From contig DHWK01000025.1 in assembly GCA_002413145.1 (NCBI GenBank), forward strand, positions 449 through 7,152: 6,704 nt of DNA. Reading direction: 5' to 3'. Shown here one piece after another: positions 1 through 5,589 of the stretch (within the stretch, counting starts at the first letter, position 1; every line of letters begins with the position of its first letter). The translations under genes and the position numbers were made by a program. Below the pieces are notes generated by a model, which saw nothing but the letters and a program-made list of their open reading frames with translations, ran no database searches and was not told where the DNA came from. This DNA is from a bacterium UBP12_UBA5184. Lineage in GTDB: Bacteria; Vulcanimicrobiota; Vulcanimicrobiia; Vulcanimicrobiales; Vulcanimicrobiaceae.

Positions 1-220
1 CCTCCACCGCGGAGCGCATCCGATCGAGGATTTTCTGCGCCGCCGCGACGTCGTCGGGCGAACCCGTCAGTCGCAGCTTGTCGCCGTCGAGCCGAACGAT
101 CACCGGAACCAGCGCTTCGAGTGCGCTCAGATTACGGTCGAGGTGGCCGCAGAAATTCAGCGGATCGCGCAACCCTCCAAGTTCGAAGATACGCTCGGAT
201 CGAGCGCTTTCCGGGGTCAA
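1..220 (-). CDS. phoH: PhoH-family ATPase, N-terminal fragment (cut by the left window edge)
   Basis: Only the first 73 codons are visible; the gene continues past base 1. The frame reads from a TTG at 220 and contains ELGGLRDPLNFCGHLDRNLS, followed by VPVIVRLDGDKLRLTGSPDD and a helix ending in RMRSAVE. This matches the small N-terminal domain of PhoH/PhoL proteins (the 'G..D.NL..LE' segment, then a beta-hairpin with 'G....LTG' and a helix). The P-loop ATPase core lies outside the window. The family is cytoplasmic and linked to RNA metabolism and ribosome maturation, often beside ybeY. The frame has an in-frame TAG at 284-286, and TTG at 220 is the first accepted start codon after it. That leaves 7 bases after the upstream gene's stop and no clear Shine-Dalgarno sequence, so translation may be coupled. 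It is the last visible gene of the rpsU-floA operon, as in Bacillus. Family call is firm; exact start is less so. Confidence 0.85.
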   Translation of the reverse strand, partial: MTPESARSERIFELGGLRDPLNFCGHLDRNLSALEALVPVIVRLDGDKLRLTGSPDDVAAAQKILDRMRSAVE

Positions 221-227
221 AGAGTTT

Positions 228-632
228 TCAACGCTCGTTGTAGGGCCGTAACGAAAGCGGCGGCCGCAAGACTTCCAGAACCACTAAGGCGGCCAGCAAG
301 TGATGGCGCTCGCCGAAGCCACTGAGCAGCCCGCGCAGGTGTCGCGCATGCAGCGCCCCGGGATGCGGCGCGTTGGCGAGCATCGGATCGGGGCCGAGCT
401 CCGCCAAGCGCCAGTCGTCGGGTTCGGCAAGCGGCGGCAGAGTGGGGCGAGCGCGCGAAGCGGCCGCGCGCTCCGTCTGTTGCTGCGTCGCCGTCGGCCG
501 GATCAGCCGCGTTGGGGCTTGCCCGGAACCAGGGACGCCGATTCGGTCCCCGAGCCGCGCTTGCCGTTGCGCTTGACGCTGCCGAGCCGCATCGGCGAGA
601 GCCTGCACCAGGGCGCCTGCGATCTCATCCAT
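228..632 (-). CDS. Hypothetical protein between floA and phoH (134 aa)
   Basis: I do not recognise this protein. It starts with ATG 9 bases after the floA stop and ends 7 bases before the phoH start, so it is almost certainly co-transcribed with both. Residues 1-30 look like an amphipathic Ala/Gln/Arg helix (MDEIAGALVQALADAARQRQ and on). Residues 31-75 are Pro/Ala/Arg/Thr-rich and probably disordered. Residues 76-134 look more ordered and end with a hydrophobic helix and a Pro-turn, HLLAALVVLEVLRPPLSLRP. That ending resembles a short 'LxEILGPPxALR' C-terminal motif that I recall from small uncharacterised bacterial proteins; this is a memory-level resemblance, not a family assignment. There is no signal peptide and no convincing membrane span. 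In Bacillus the same slot holds yqfB, yqfC and yqfD, but I see no similarity to them. The tight operon position and the open frame between two confident genes support it being real. Confidence 0.7.
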   Translation of the reverse strand: MDEIAGALVQALADAARQRQAQRQARLGDRIGVPGSGQAPTRLIRPTATQQQTERAAASRARPTLPPLAEPDDWRLAELGPDPMLANAPHPGALHARHLRGLLSGFGERHHLLAALVVLEVLRPPLSLRPYNER

Positions 633-641
633 ACGCTGGAC

Positions 642-1661
642 CTACGACTTCGGCGGCGGCTGGGTGGAGATCTGCTGCGTCCCGCTCGAGGGTTGCTCCG
701 GCGCGACGCCGGCCCCGATTGCGCCGCGCATCTCGGTATCGGCCTTGATGTTGTTCAACTTGTAATAGTCCATCACGCCGAGGTTGCCTTCGCGGAACGC
801 TTGCGCGATCGCTTCAGGGATCTGGGCCTCGGCCTGCACGACCTTAGCGCGCATCGCCTGCGTTTCAGCCTTCTGCTCTTGCTCCGCAGCCAGGGCGCTA
901 TACTGGCGCTCGGCCGCTTTGGCTTGCGCGATGCGTCGATCGGCCTCAGCCTGGGCGGTTTGCAGCTCGGCGCCGATGTTCTTGCCGACGTCGACGTCGG
1001 CGATGTCGATCGAGACGATTTCGAACGCCGTCCCCGCGTCGAGTCCCTTCGACAATACGGCCTTCGAGATCCGGTCGGGGTACTCGAGAACTTCTTTGTG
1101 GTCGACCGCGGCGCCGATCGCCGAGACCACGCCTTCGCCGACGCGCGCGACGATCGTCGGCTCGCCCGCACCACCGACGTAGCGATCCAAGTTGGTCCGC
1201 ACGGTGATGCGCGCCTTGACGTTCAACTGGATACCGTTCTGCGCCACGCCTTGAAAGATCGGCGTCTCGATCACCTTCGGATTGACCGACGTCACGAGCG
1301 CGTCGAGGACGTCGCGTCCGGCGAGATCGATCGCGGCCGCGCGCTGCCACTCGAGCGGAATCTCGGCGCGTTGCGCCGCGATCAGCGCGAAGGTGACTTT
1401 TTCGACGTTGCCGCCCGCCAGAAAATGCGACTGCATCTGGTCGACGGTCAAGGGCAGCCCGGCTTTGCGCGCACGCACCAAATTGGTGACGATGACGCTT
1501 GGCGGAATGCCGATCAGTCGCATGCGGATCAACGAGATCATCGAGAGCGGAACCCCGGCCGCGAGCGTTCGGATCCACATTCCAATCGGGAAGTAGTACA
1601 GGAACATGAAGAACGCGATGATGACCGCGAAGACGACGACCGAAAAGACGATTGGTCCCAC
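642..1661 (-). CDS. floA: Flotillin-like protein FloA (YqfA family)
   Basis: A 339-residue membrane scaffold protein; the family organises functional membrane microdomains and is usually paired with an NfeD protein. Residues 3-22 form one hydrophobic membrane-associated hairpin or span (PIVFSVVVFAVIIAFFMFLY), followed by the SPFH-like domain. Diagnostic conserved blocks are SHFLAGGNVEKV (78-89), AAIDLAGRDVLDA (109-121), SVNPKVIETP (125-134), KARITVRTNLDRYVGGAGE (149-167), TIVARVGEGVVSAIG (169-183) and the block from TAFEIVSIDIADVDVGKNIG (211-230) into the EA-rich coiled coil (about 233-290), then EGNLGVMDYY (291-300). These agree almost word for word with B. subtilis FloA (331 aa, from memory). 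The C-terminal tail after residue 312 is Pro/Gln/Ser-rich and looks disordered. The start is GTG with an AAAGGAG Shine-Dalgarno sequence 7 bases upstream (GGAG at 1669-1672). The gene follows nfeD after 20 bases. Identification is firm. Confidence 0.97.
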   Translation of the reverse strand: MGPIVFSVVVFAVIIAFFMFLYYFPIGMWIRTLAAGVPLSMISLIRMRLIGIPPSVIVTNLVRARKAGLPLTVDQMQSHFLAGGNVEKVTFALIAAQRAEIPLEWQRAAAIDLAGRDVLDALVTSVNPKVIETPIFQGVAQNGIQLNVKARITVRTNLDRYVGGAGEPTIVARVGEGVVSAIGAAVDHKEVLEYPDRISKAVLSKGLDAGTAFEIVSIDIADVDVGKNIGAELQTAQAEADRRIAQAKAAERQYSALAAEQEQKAETQAMRAKVVQAEAQIPEAIAQAFREGNLGVMDYYKLNNIKADTEMRGAIGAGVAPEQPSSGTQQISTQPPPKS

Positions 1662-1668
1662 GAAGTGG

Positions 1669-1675
1669 CTCCTTT
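1669..1675 (-). promoter_or_regulatory. Ribosome binding site of floA
   Basis: The minus strand reads AAAGGAG, with 7 bases between it and the GTG at 1661. It lies in the 20-base gap after the nfeD stop and fixes the non-ATG start of floA. Confidence 0.75.
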
Positions 1676-1681
1676 AGCGCG

Positions 1682-3007
1682 TTAGGATGGAGTCGCCGGC
1701 GCCAGGCTCTCGGGCGCGATCGGCTCGACGAAAATGCGCGCGCCCTCGACGCGCGTCACCCGGACCGGCGTCCCGGCCGGAACGAAGTTCCCCTCGGTGA
1801 GGACCGCGACGCGCTTCCCATCGATCGAGGCGACGCCCGCCGGGCGCAGATACGATGCCGCGACGCCGCTCTGTCCCATGAGCTGACGAAAATCGCTGCT
1901 CGCGACGTAATCGGGCCCCTGTGCCGCGGTGAGCGTAATTCGCTTGAAGAACGCGCTCTCCGGAAAGATCTTGGTCGCCCCCCAGAAGGCGACGATCGTC
2001 AGCACGATCGCGATCGAGATCGATTGGATGGCAACGAAGAAGAACGCGATCCCGAAGGCGAGGACGACGGAGACGAGCAGGACGACCAGTCCCAAGGCCC
2101 CCGCAAAACCGTGCCCGGGGATGACGTGCAGCTCGAGCAAGATGAGGATCAGGCCGACGACCGCGAGGCCGATCACCAGACCGTTGGAGAAGCCGGCGTA
2201 AACGTGCGCCGCAAAAAACAGCGCGAGCGCCGCGATCCCGATCGTCCCGGCGATTCCGTGCAGCGTCTGCATCTCGATGAGCAAGCCAAGGACGCCGAGC
2301 GAGAGCAGGATCGCGCTGATCTCGGGGCTCGTCGCAATCCGCGCCAATTGTTCGGCCCAGGTATAGCCGACGCGCACCGGGGTGCCGCTGATCTTGGCGG
2401 CCCTGAGCGCCTCGTCCAAGGTCGCCGCGACGGCGTCGGCGATCTTCGCTTTGCGTGCATCGTCGGCCGTGAGCGAGAGTATCGCACCCGAACGCTTATA
2501 AGCCGGCGCGTCGACCGTCTTGTCGACCATAGCCTCCGCCAAGACGCGATTGCGTCCGTTGCGCTGGGCGGTCGCGGCAAACTCGGCTTTGAGCGCGGAG
2601 ACGGTCTTGTCGGTCTTCGGGATCGGCTCTGCGGCCCCGATGCTCGCCCCGGGCGCCATCACGATTTTTCGGGCCGAGAGCGTGATCAGGGCGCCGGCCG
2701 AAAAGGCCCGCTGCGAGACATAGGCCAGCGTCGGAACGCGCGCGACGAACATCGCGTCCCGAATCTCGAAGGCGGCGGAGACGAGTCCGCCCGGCGTATT
2801 GATGTCCAGGACCAGCCCCGCCGCGTGATCGGCGTTGGCCTGATCGACGGCGCGCTGCACCAGATGGGCCATGCCCTCGTCGACGGTTCCCTCGATTGGG
2901 ACCACGACGATCTCGCGAACGGGCTGGGCCCGAACCGCCGAGGCGATAAGCCCCGCGAGGCCGGCGACGATCGCCAGCCCGTAGACCGCCCGAAAAAGGC
3001 GCTTCAT
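1682..3007 (-). CDS. nfeD: NfeD-family membrane serine protease (long form, ClpP-class domain plus OB domain)
   Basis: Long-form NfeD proteins are membrane-bound ClpP-class serine proteases encoded beside flotillin genes. From ATG 3007 (441 aa) the sequence shows a classical signal peptide, MKRLFRAVYGLAIVAGLAGL ending in AVRA|Q near residue 27. The protease domain follows (about 30-215) with LDINTPGG (67-74), the nucleophile Ser103 in AFSAGA, and MAPGASIGAAEPI (117-129). About five membrane segments lie between 230 and 345, and a C-terminal NfeD OB-fold spans about 376-430 (GQSGVAASYLRPAGVASIDG, then LTEGNFVPAGTPVRV). The lysine expected to pair with the serine is not obvious. An alternative TTG start at 3052 would add 15 residues. 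It overlaps the yqeY stop (TTGA) and has AAAGG 7 bases upstream (3060-3064); I prefer the ATG because the signal peptide begins exactly there. Family assignment is firm, start uncertain. Confidence 0.93.
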   Translation of the reverse strand: MKRLFRAVYGLAIVAGLAGLIASAVRAQPVREIVVVPIEGTVDEGMAHLVQRAVDQANADHAAGLVLDINTPGGLVSAAFEIRDAMFVARVPTLAYVSQRAFSAGALITLSARKIVMAPGASIGAAEPIPKTDKTVSALKAEFAATAQRNGRNRVLAEAMVDKTVDAPAYKRSGAILSLTADDARKAKIADAVAATLDEALRAAKISGTPVRVGYTWAEQLARIATSPEISAILLSLGVLGLLIEMQTLHGIAGTIGIAALALFFAAHVYAGFSNGLVIGLAVVGLILILLELHVIPGHGFAGALGLVVLLVSVVLAFGIAFFFVAIQSISIAIVLTIVAFWGATKIFPESAFFKRITLTAAQGPDYVASSDFRQLMGQSGVAASYLRPAGVASIDGKRVAVLTEGNFVPAGTPVRVTRVEGARIFVEPIAPESLAPATPS

Positions 3008-3048
3008 GCCGTTTGCTACTCGCACCCTCAACGGAGGTTGCGGACCGG

Positions 3049-3498
3049 TCAAGCGAGCGCCTTTAACTCCTCCATGACGACCTGACGGATGGCGTTGCCG
3101 TCGGCCTCGCCGCGCAGCTGCGGCATGACGAGCTTCATCGCGGCGCCCTGGTTGCGCTGATCGGGAGCGAGCGTGGCGAGCGCCGCTCGAACCACCGCCC
3201 TGATCTCGTCGTCTGATTTTTGTGGCGGCAGCAGGGCCTTCAGGATCTCGCGCTCGCGCGTCTCCTTGTCGACCAAATCCTGGCGACCGCCTTTGCCGAA
3301 TTGCTCGATCGAATCCGTGCGCTGCTTGACTAGCTTGCGGACGATCTCGACCTGGTCGGCGTCCTCCGGCTCTCGACCGGCTTCGATCTTGCGGTACGAG
3401 AAAGCGGAAAGTGCGGATCGAAGCGTGTCGAGCCGCACTTGGTCTTTCGCGCGCATCGCCTCTTTGAGTTCGGCGCCGATGCGCTCTTTGAGCGTCAC
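3049..3498 (-). CDS. yqeY: GatB/YqeY-domain protein
   Basis: A 149-residue cytoplasmic protein, matching the usual length of about 148. It corresponds to a stand-alone version of the tRNA-binding helical tail domain of GatB, the amidotransferase subunit that makes Gln-tRNA or Asn-tRNA. The N-terminus MTLKERIGAELKEAMRAKDQ, the LDTLRSALSAF segment (23-33), the middle helix with QRTDSIEQF (59-67), the EREILKALLPPQ segment (82-93) and the C-terminal GEADGNAIRQVV segment (129-140) are all characteristic. A precise role is unknown; a link to aminoacyl-tRNA quality or tRNA binding is inference from the domain. The start is GTG with GAGGA at 3506-3510, 7 bases upstream. The gene follows rpsU after 18 bases, an association conserved widely in bacteria. 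Its TGA overlaps the possible TTG start of nfeD. Confidence 0.95.
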   Translation of the reverse strand: MTLKERIGAELKEAMRAKDQVRLDTLRSALSAFSYRKIEAGREPEDADQVEIVRKLVKQRTDSIEQFGKGGRQDLVDKETREREILKALLPPQKSDDEIRAVVRAALATLAPDQRNQGAAMKLVMPQLRGEADGNAIRQVVMEELKALA

Positions 3499-3505
3499 AG
3501 GGCTA

Positions 3506-3510
3506 TCCTC
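3506..3510 (-). promoter_or_regulatory. Ribosome binding site of yqeY
   Basis: The minus strand reads GAGGA, with 7 bases to the GTG at 3498. It supports that non-ATG start and lies within the 18-base gap after rpsU. Confidence 0.65.
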
Positions 3511-3516
3511 GAAGGA

Positions 3517-3687
3517 CTAGGCGCGACGCTTACGAGCGGCCGCCGACTTCTTCTTGCGCCGGACGCTCGGTTTTTCGTAGTGCTCGTGTTTGCGAGCCTC
3601 GGCCAAAACACCGGCTTTCTGGGTGGCTTTCTTGAAGCGGCGCAGCGCACTCTCGATCGTCTCACCCGGTGCAACGCGGACTTCCAT
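3517..3687 (-). CDS. rpsU: 30S ribosomal protein S21
   Basis: The 56-codon frame translates to MEVRVAPGETIESALRRFKK, then ATQKAGVLAEARKHEHYEKP, then a very basic tail (SVRRKKKSAAARKRRA). This is the whole S21 pattern: a short N-terminal strand, the 'E.sAlRRFkr...k.Gil.E.r.r..YEkPs..rk.k' core and a Lys/Arg-rich end. S21 is the last small-subunit protein to assemble. It binds 16S rRNA near the anti-Shine-Dalgarno platform and aids translation initiation. The ATG is preceded by a near-perfect GGAGGG 7 bases upstream, as expected for a highly translated gene. A candidate promoter lies just upstream, making rpsU the likely first gene of the rpsU-yqeY-nfeD-floA-phoH operon. S21 is missing from some phyla such as Actinobacteria, which helps place the organism. 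Identification is firm. Confidence 0.96.
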   Translation of the reverse strand: MEVRVAPGETIESALRRFKKATQKAGVLAEARKHEHYEKPSVRRKKKSAAARKRRA

Positions 3688-3694
3688 TAAACAA

Positions 3695-3700
3695 CCCTCC
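3695..3700 (-). promoter_or_regulatory. Ribosome binding site of rpsU
   Basis: The minus strand reads GGAGGG with 7 bases before the ATG at 3687. It is the strongest Shine-Dalgarno sequence in the window. Confidence 0.8.
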
Positions 3701-3731
3701 CTTCGGCCTGCGCGGCGCGCAGCAAAACTTC

Positions 3732-3747
3732 GGACCTTCGAACGTCC
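3732..3747. repeat. Imperfect palindrome in the rpsU leader
   Basis: GGACCTTCGAACGTCC is a 16-base inverted repeat with a single mismatched pair (position 5 against 12) around the perfect core TTCGAA. It lies just downstream of the expected transcription start of rpsU, in the untranslated leader. It could be an operator for a dimeric repressor, or a small hairpin in the mRNA. There is no U-run after it, so it does not look like a terminator. Confidence 0.5.
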
Positions 3748-3759
3748 TACAACCGGGAT

Positions 3760-3788
3760 AGGGTACCATACGCCCCGCCGAGCGTCAA
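3760..3788 (-). promoter_or_regulatory. Candidate sigma-70-type promoter of the rpsU operon
   Basis: On the minus strand TTGACG (3783-3788) matches five of six bases of the -35 consensus. After a 17-base spacer comes TACCCT (3760-3765), a weak -10 box, but preceded by TGG so that it reads as an extended -10 (TGnTAnnnT). Transcription would begin near 3752-3754, giving a leader of about 65 bases before rpsU. It sits in the 122-base gap, the only real intergenic space in the window. No strong terminator precedes it, so read-through from the upstream gene is also possible. Confidence 0.55.
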
Positions 3789-3809
3789 TTTTCGGAGTCA
3801 GGGCTCAGC

Positions 3810-5225
3810 TCAGTTGAGCGCTCCGCTGCCACTCTCGAGCGCGAGCCGCCGCAGCGCGCCGAAGCGCACGTCCAAACGGAGCCGCTGACTGATGTAGTCG
3901 CGCTTCTCCGCCGGTTGACGGCGCAGCGTATTGAGTGCCGCGCGGTCGTCTCCAAGCGCCAGCTGCGTCGCGGCGATCTCGACCGGGTCGACGTGTTTGC
4001 GCGTCAGGTGAAGGGTGGCGAACTCGCGCCGTGCCTGCGCGCGTCGACCGAGCAACGCCGCAAGCCGTGCGCCGGCCATGACCCGGCTCTCGCGCGAGAT
4101 GATCGATTGGAAACGGCGCAGCCGCTCGAGCGCCGCCCGATAATCTCCCCGGGCTTCATCGATGAAAGCAAGCGAGAGCGCCGCTTCTTCGTCGCGCGGG
4201 TCGAGCAAGAGCACGGACCGATACTGCTCCGCCGCCACGTCGAAGGCGCGCCGGTCGTACTCGACGCTACCCAGCCAACGCGCTGCGATTTTGGAAATCG
4301 GATCGAGTTGCTCGCCCACGATGAATTCGGCCCGCGCCTCGTCCAAACGATGTTGGTTGACCAGGCAGATGCCGAGCCAAATATGGGCGTACGAGTCGAG
4401 CGGATCGAACGCGAGCGCCCGCCGGAAGAGCCGTTCGGCGCGAACTTTGCCGTCCGCTTGCATCTCGGCGACGAGCCCGAGTACCGAATAACCGTCGGCG
4501 TTGCGCCAATCGCGCGCGAGGGCCGCCCGTGCGAAGCCGTCCGCCCGTCCGAAGGCTCCACGCGCGAAGGCTTTGTCGTCGGAGTAATTGCCGCGGATGA
4601 CTTCGACCATCGCAAGACCCGCATAGCCGCGCGCGTCGGAGGGCGCGAGCTGTACGGTACGCCGGAAATACGTCTCGGCGATCTTCAAGCTCGCACCGTC
4701 GCGCCGTTCCCATTGCAAGCGGCCGAGTTGATAGGCTCGTTCGGCCGCAATCGGGAGCGGCGCGCGCGCGATGTGCAAGGCCGCGCCGGCGCTCCCGGCG
4801 AGCGCGCAGACGGCGGCCGCGAGCGATGCCCAGCGTACGATCCAGCCCGAGCGGCGAACCAATTCTCTTCCGGCAAACGCGGCGTCGGGCGGAGGGACGA
4901 TCAGGCGGTACCCGCGGCGCGGTGCGGTTTCGATCTGCACGCGCGGGTCGGCCGCCAGCGCGTGACGCAAGAGGTAGACCTGCTGCGTGAGGTTGCCGTC
5001 CTCGATGAAGCCTTCGGGCCACAACGCGGCGCGCAGCGCCTCCTTCGAGAGGACCGTCCCCTCGGCGCGCGCGAGCACGCCGAGCAATTCCATCGTCTTC
5101 CGCGAGACGCGCACCGTGGTGCCGCGGCGCTGCAACGTCAACGCGTTCGGATCGAATCGGAACGACCCGAGCCTGAGCGGTCCAGACATCCTGTGCGAGA
5201 GGTTCGGGGTCCCCGCAAACACCAT
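3810..5225 (-). CDS. Membrane-anchored winged-helix regulator with TPR repeats (CadC-like layout)
   Basis: A 471-residue protein in three parts. Residues about 17-112 form an OmpR/PhoB-type winged-helix DNA-binding domain: LRLGSFRFDPNALTLQRRG, the recognition-helix region IEDGNLTQQVYLLRHAL (74-90) and the wing APRRGYRLIVP (101-111). Residues about 127-153 are one membrane span (WIVRWASLAAAVCALAGSAG and on). Residues about 162-435 are helical TPR-like repeats, clearest at AERLFRRALAFDPLDSYAHI (263-282) and AAEQYRSVLLLDPRDEEAAL (331-350). The C-terminus (LRLDVRFGALRRL, 449-461) resembles the 'DPRFDPLRSDPRF' ending common in such TPR proteins. There is no receiver domain, so it would be a one-component transmembrane regulator like CadC or ToxR, with the TPR part outside the membrane. 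Signal and target genes are unknown. It starts 13 bases after the HIT gene; ATG 5189 (MSGPLRLG) is an alternative start, and neither has a clear ribosome binding site. Confidence 0.88.
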   Translation of the reverse strand: MVFAGTPNLSHRMSGPLRLGSFRFDPNALTLQRRGTTVRVSRKTMELLGVLARAEGTVLSKEALRAALWPEGFIEDGNLTQQVYLLRHALAADPRVQIETAPRRGYRLIVPPPDAAFAGRELVRRSGWIVRWASLAAAVCALAGSAGAALHIARAPLPIAAERAYQLGRLQWERRDGASLKIAETYFRRTVQLAPSDARGYAGLAMVEVIRGNYSDDKAFARGAFGRADGFARAALARDWRNADGYSVLGLVAEMQADGKVRAERLFRRALAFDPLDSYAHIWLGICLVNQHRLDEARAEFIVGEQLDPISKIAARWLGSVEYDRRAFDVAAEQYRSVLLLDPRDEEAALSLAFIDEARGDYRAALERLRRFQSIISRESRVMAGARLAALLGRRAQARREFATLHLTRKHVDPVEIAATQLALGDDRAALNTLRRQPAEKRDYISQRLRLDVRFGALRRLALESGSGALN

Positions 5226-5238
5226 CCTGCGGGCGCGA

Positions 5239-5589
5239 TCAGCCCGGTGGCCACCTCATCGGCCGGCCGGCCAGTACGTGCAGATGCAGATGGAAGACGG
5301 TCTGCCCGGCGTCGGCGCCCTCGTTGACGACGACGCGGTACCCCCCGGGCGACGCCTCGCGCCCATATTTTGCGGCCAGCGCGAAGAGTTTTCCGATCTC
5401 GTGCGGTTCGGCCTTTGTCGCGAAGTCTCCGAGGTTGGTCACGTGCCGCGTCGGGACCACCAAGAGATGCGTCGGCGCCTTGGGGTTGACATCCCGGAAG
5501 ACCAGCGCGTCCGCGTCGCGCGCGACTTCGGCGGCCGGGATCTCGCCCCGTACGATCTTACAGAAGATGCAGGTGGGTTCGAAACTCAC
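5239..5589 (-). CDS. HIT-family (HINT-type) nucleotide hydrolase
   Basis: A 116-residue cytoplasmic protein of the HINT branch of the histidine triad family, which hydrolyses purine nucleoside phosphoramidates and aminoacyl adenylates. The histidine triad H-L-H-L-H is at residues 100-104 in QTVFHLHLHVLAGRP, with the second or third histidine acting as nucleophile. Other family marks are CIFCKIVRGEIPA (7-19), FRDVNPKAPTHLLVVPTRH (31-49), VVVNEGADAGQ (86-96) and the C-terminal MRWPPG. Cys7, Cys10, His49 and His100 are placed like the structural zinc ligands seen in some HINT proteins. Length is normal. The start is GTG, overlapping the stop of the binding-protein gene (GTGA). No Shine-Dalgarno sequence is visible, so translation is probably coupled. 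HIT genes next to rpsU-yqeY are common in clostridia (from memory), so the neighbourhood fits. Identification is firm; substrate is not known. Confidence 0.95.
   Translation of the reverse strand: MSFEPTCIFCKIVRGEIPAAEVARDADALVFRDVNPKAPTHLLVVPTRHVTNLGDFATKAEPHEIGKLFALAAKYGREASPGGYRVVVNEGADAGQTVFHLHLHVLAGRPMRWPPG

Noticed and set aside
143..325. Short plus-strand frame (60 codons) across the phoH start
   Set aside because: It overlaps the convincing PhoH N-terminus and the preceding gene on the other strand, and its sequence has no family features.
300..1685. Plus-strand open frame of 461 codons antisense to floA and its neighbour
   Set aside because: Its translation is Arg/Asp/Leu-rich low-complexity sequence with no family features, and the opposite strand carries an unmistakable FloA. 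GC-rich codon bias keeps the antisense frame free of stops.
1652..3085. Plus-strand open frame of 477 codons antisense to nfeD
   Set aside because: It is a charged Asp/Arg-rich string that mirrors the hydrophobic NfeD codons; there is no ribosome binding site and no recognisable domain.
3732..3747. LexA/SOS-type box in the rpsU leader
   Set aside because: The half-sites do not match the Bacillus (GAAC-4-GTTC) or alphaproteobacterial (GTTC-7-GTTC) LexA patterns; it is kept only as an unexplained palindrome.
3803..3819. Possible terminator after the winged-helix/TPR gene (GCTCA GT TGAGC)
   Set aside because: The stem is only four to five base pairs with a very tight loop and there is no U-run after it on the minus strand.
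3915..5327. Plus-strand open frame of 470 codons antisense to the winged-helix/TPR gene
   Set aside because: No domain is visible, it mirrors a confident gene, and it would run into the antisense of the HIT gene.
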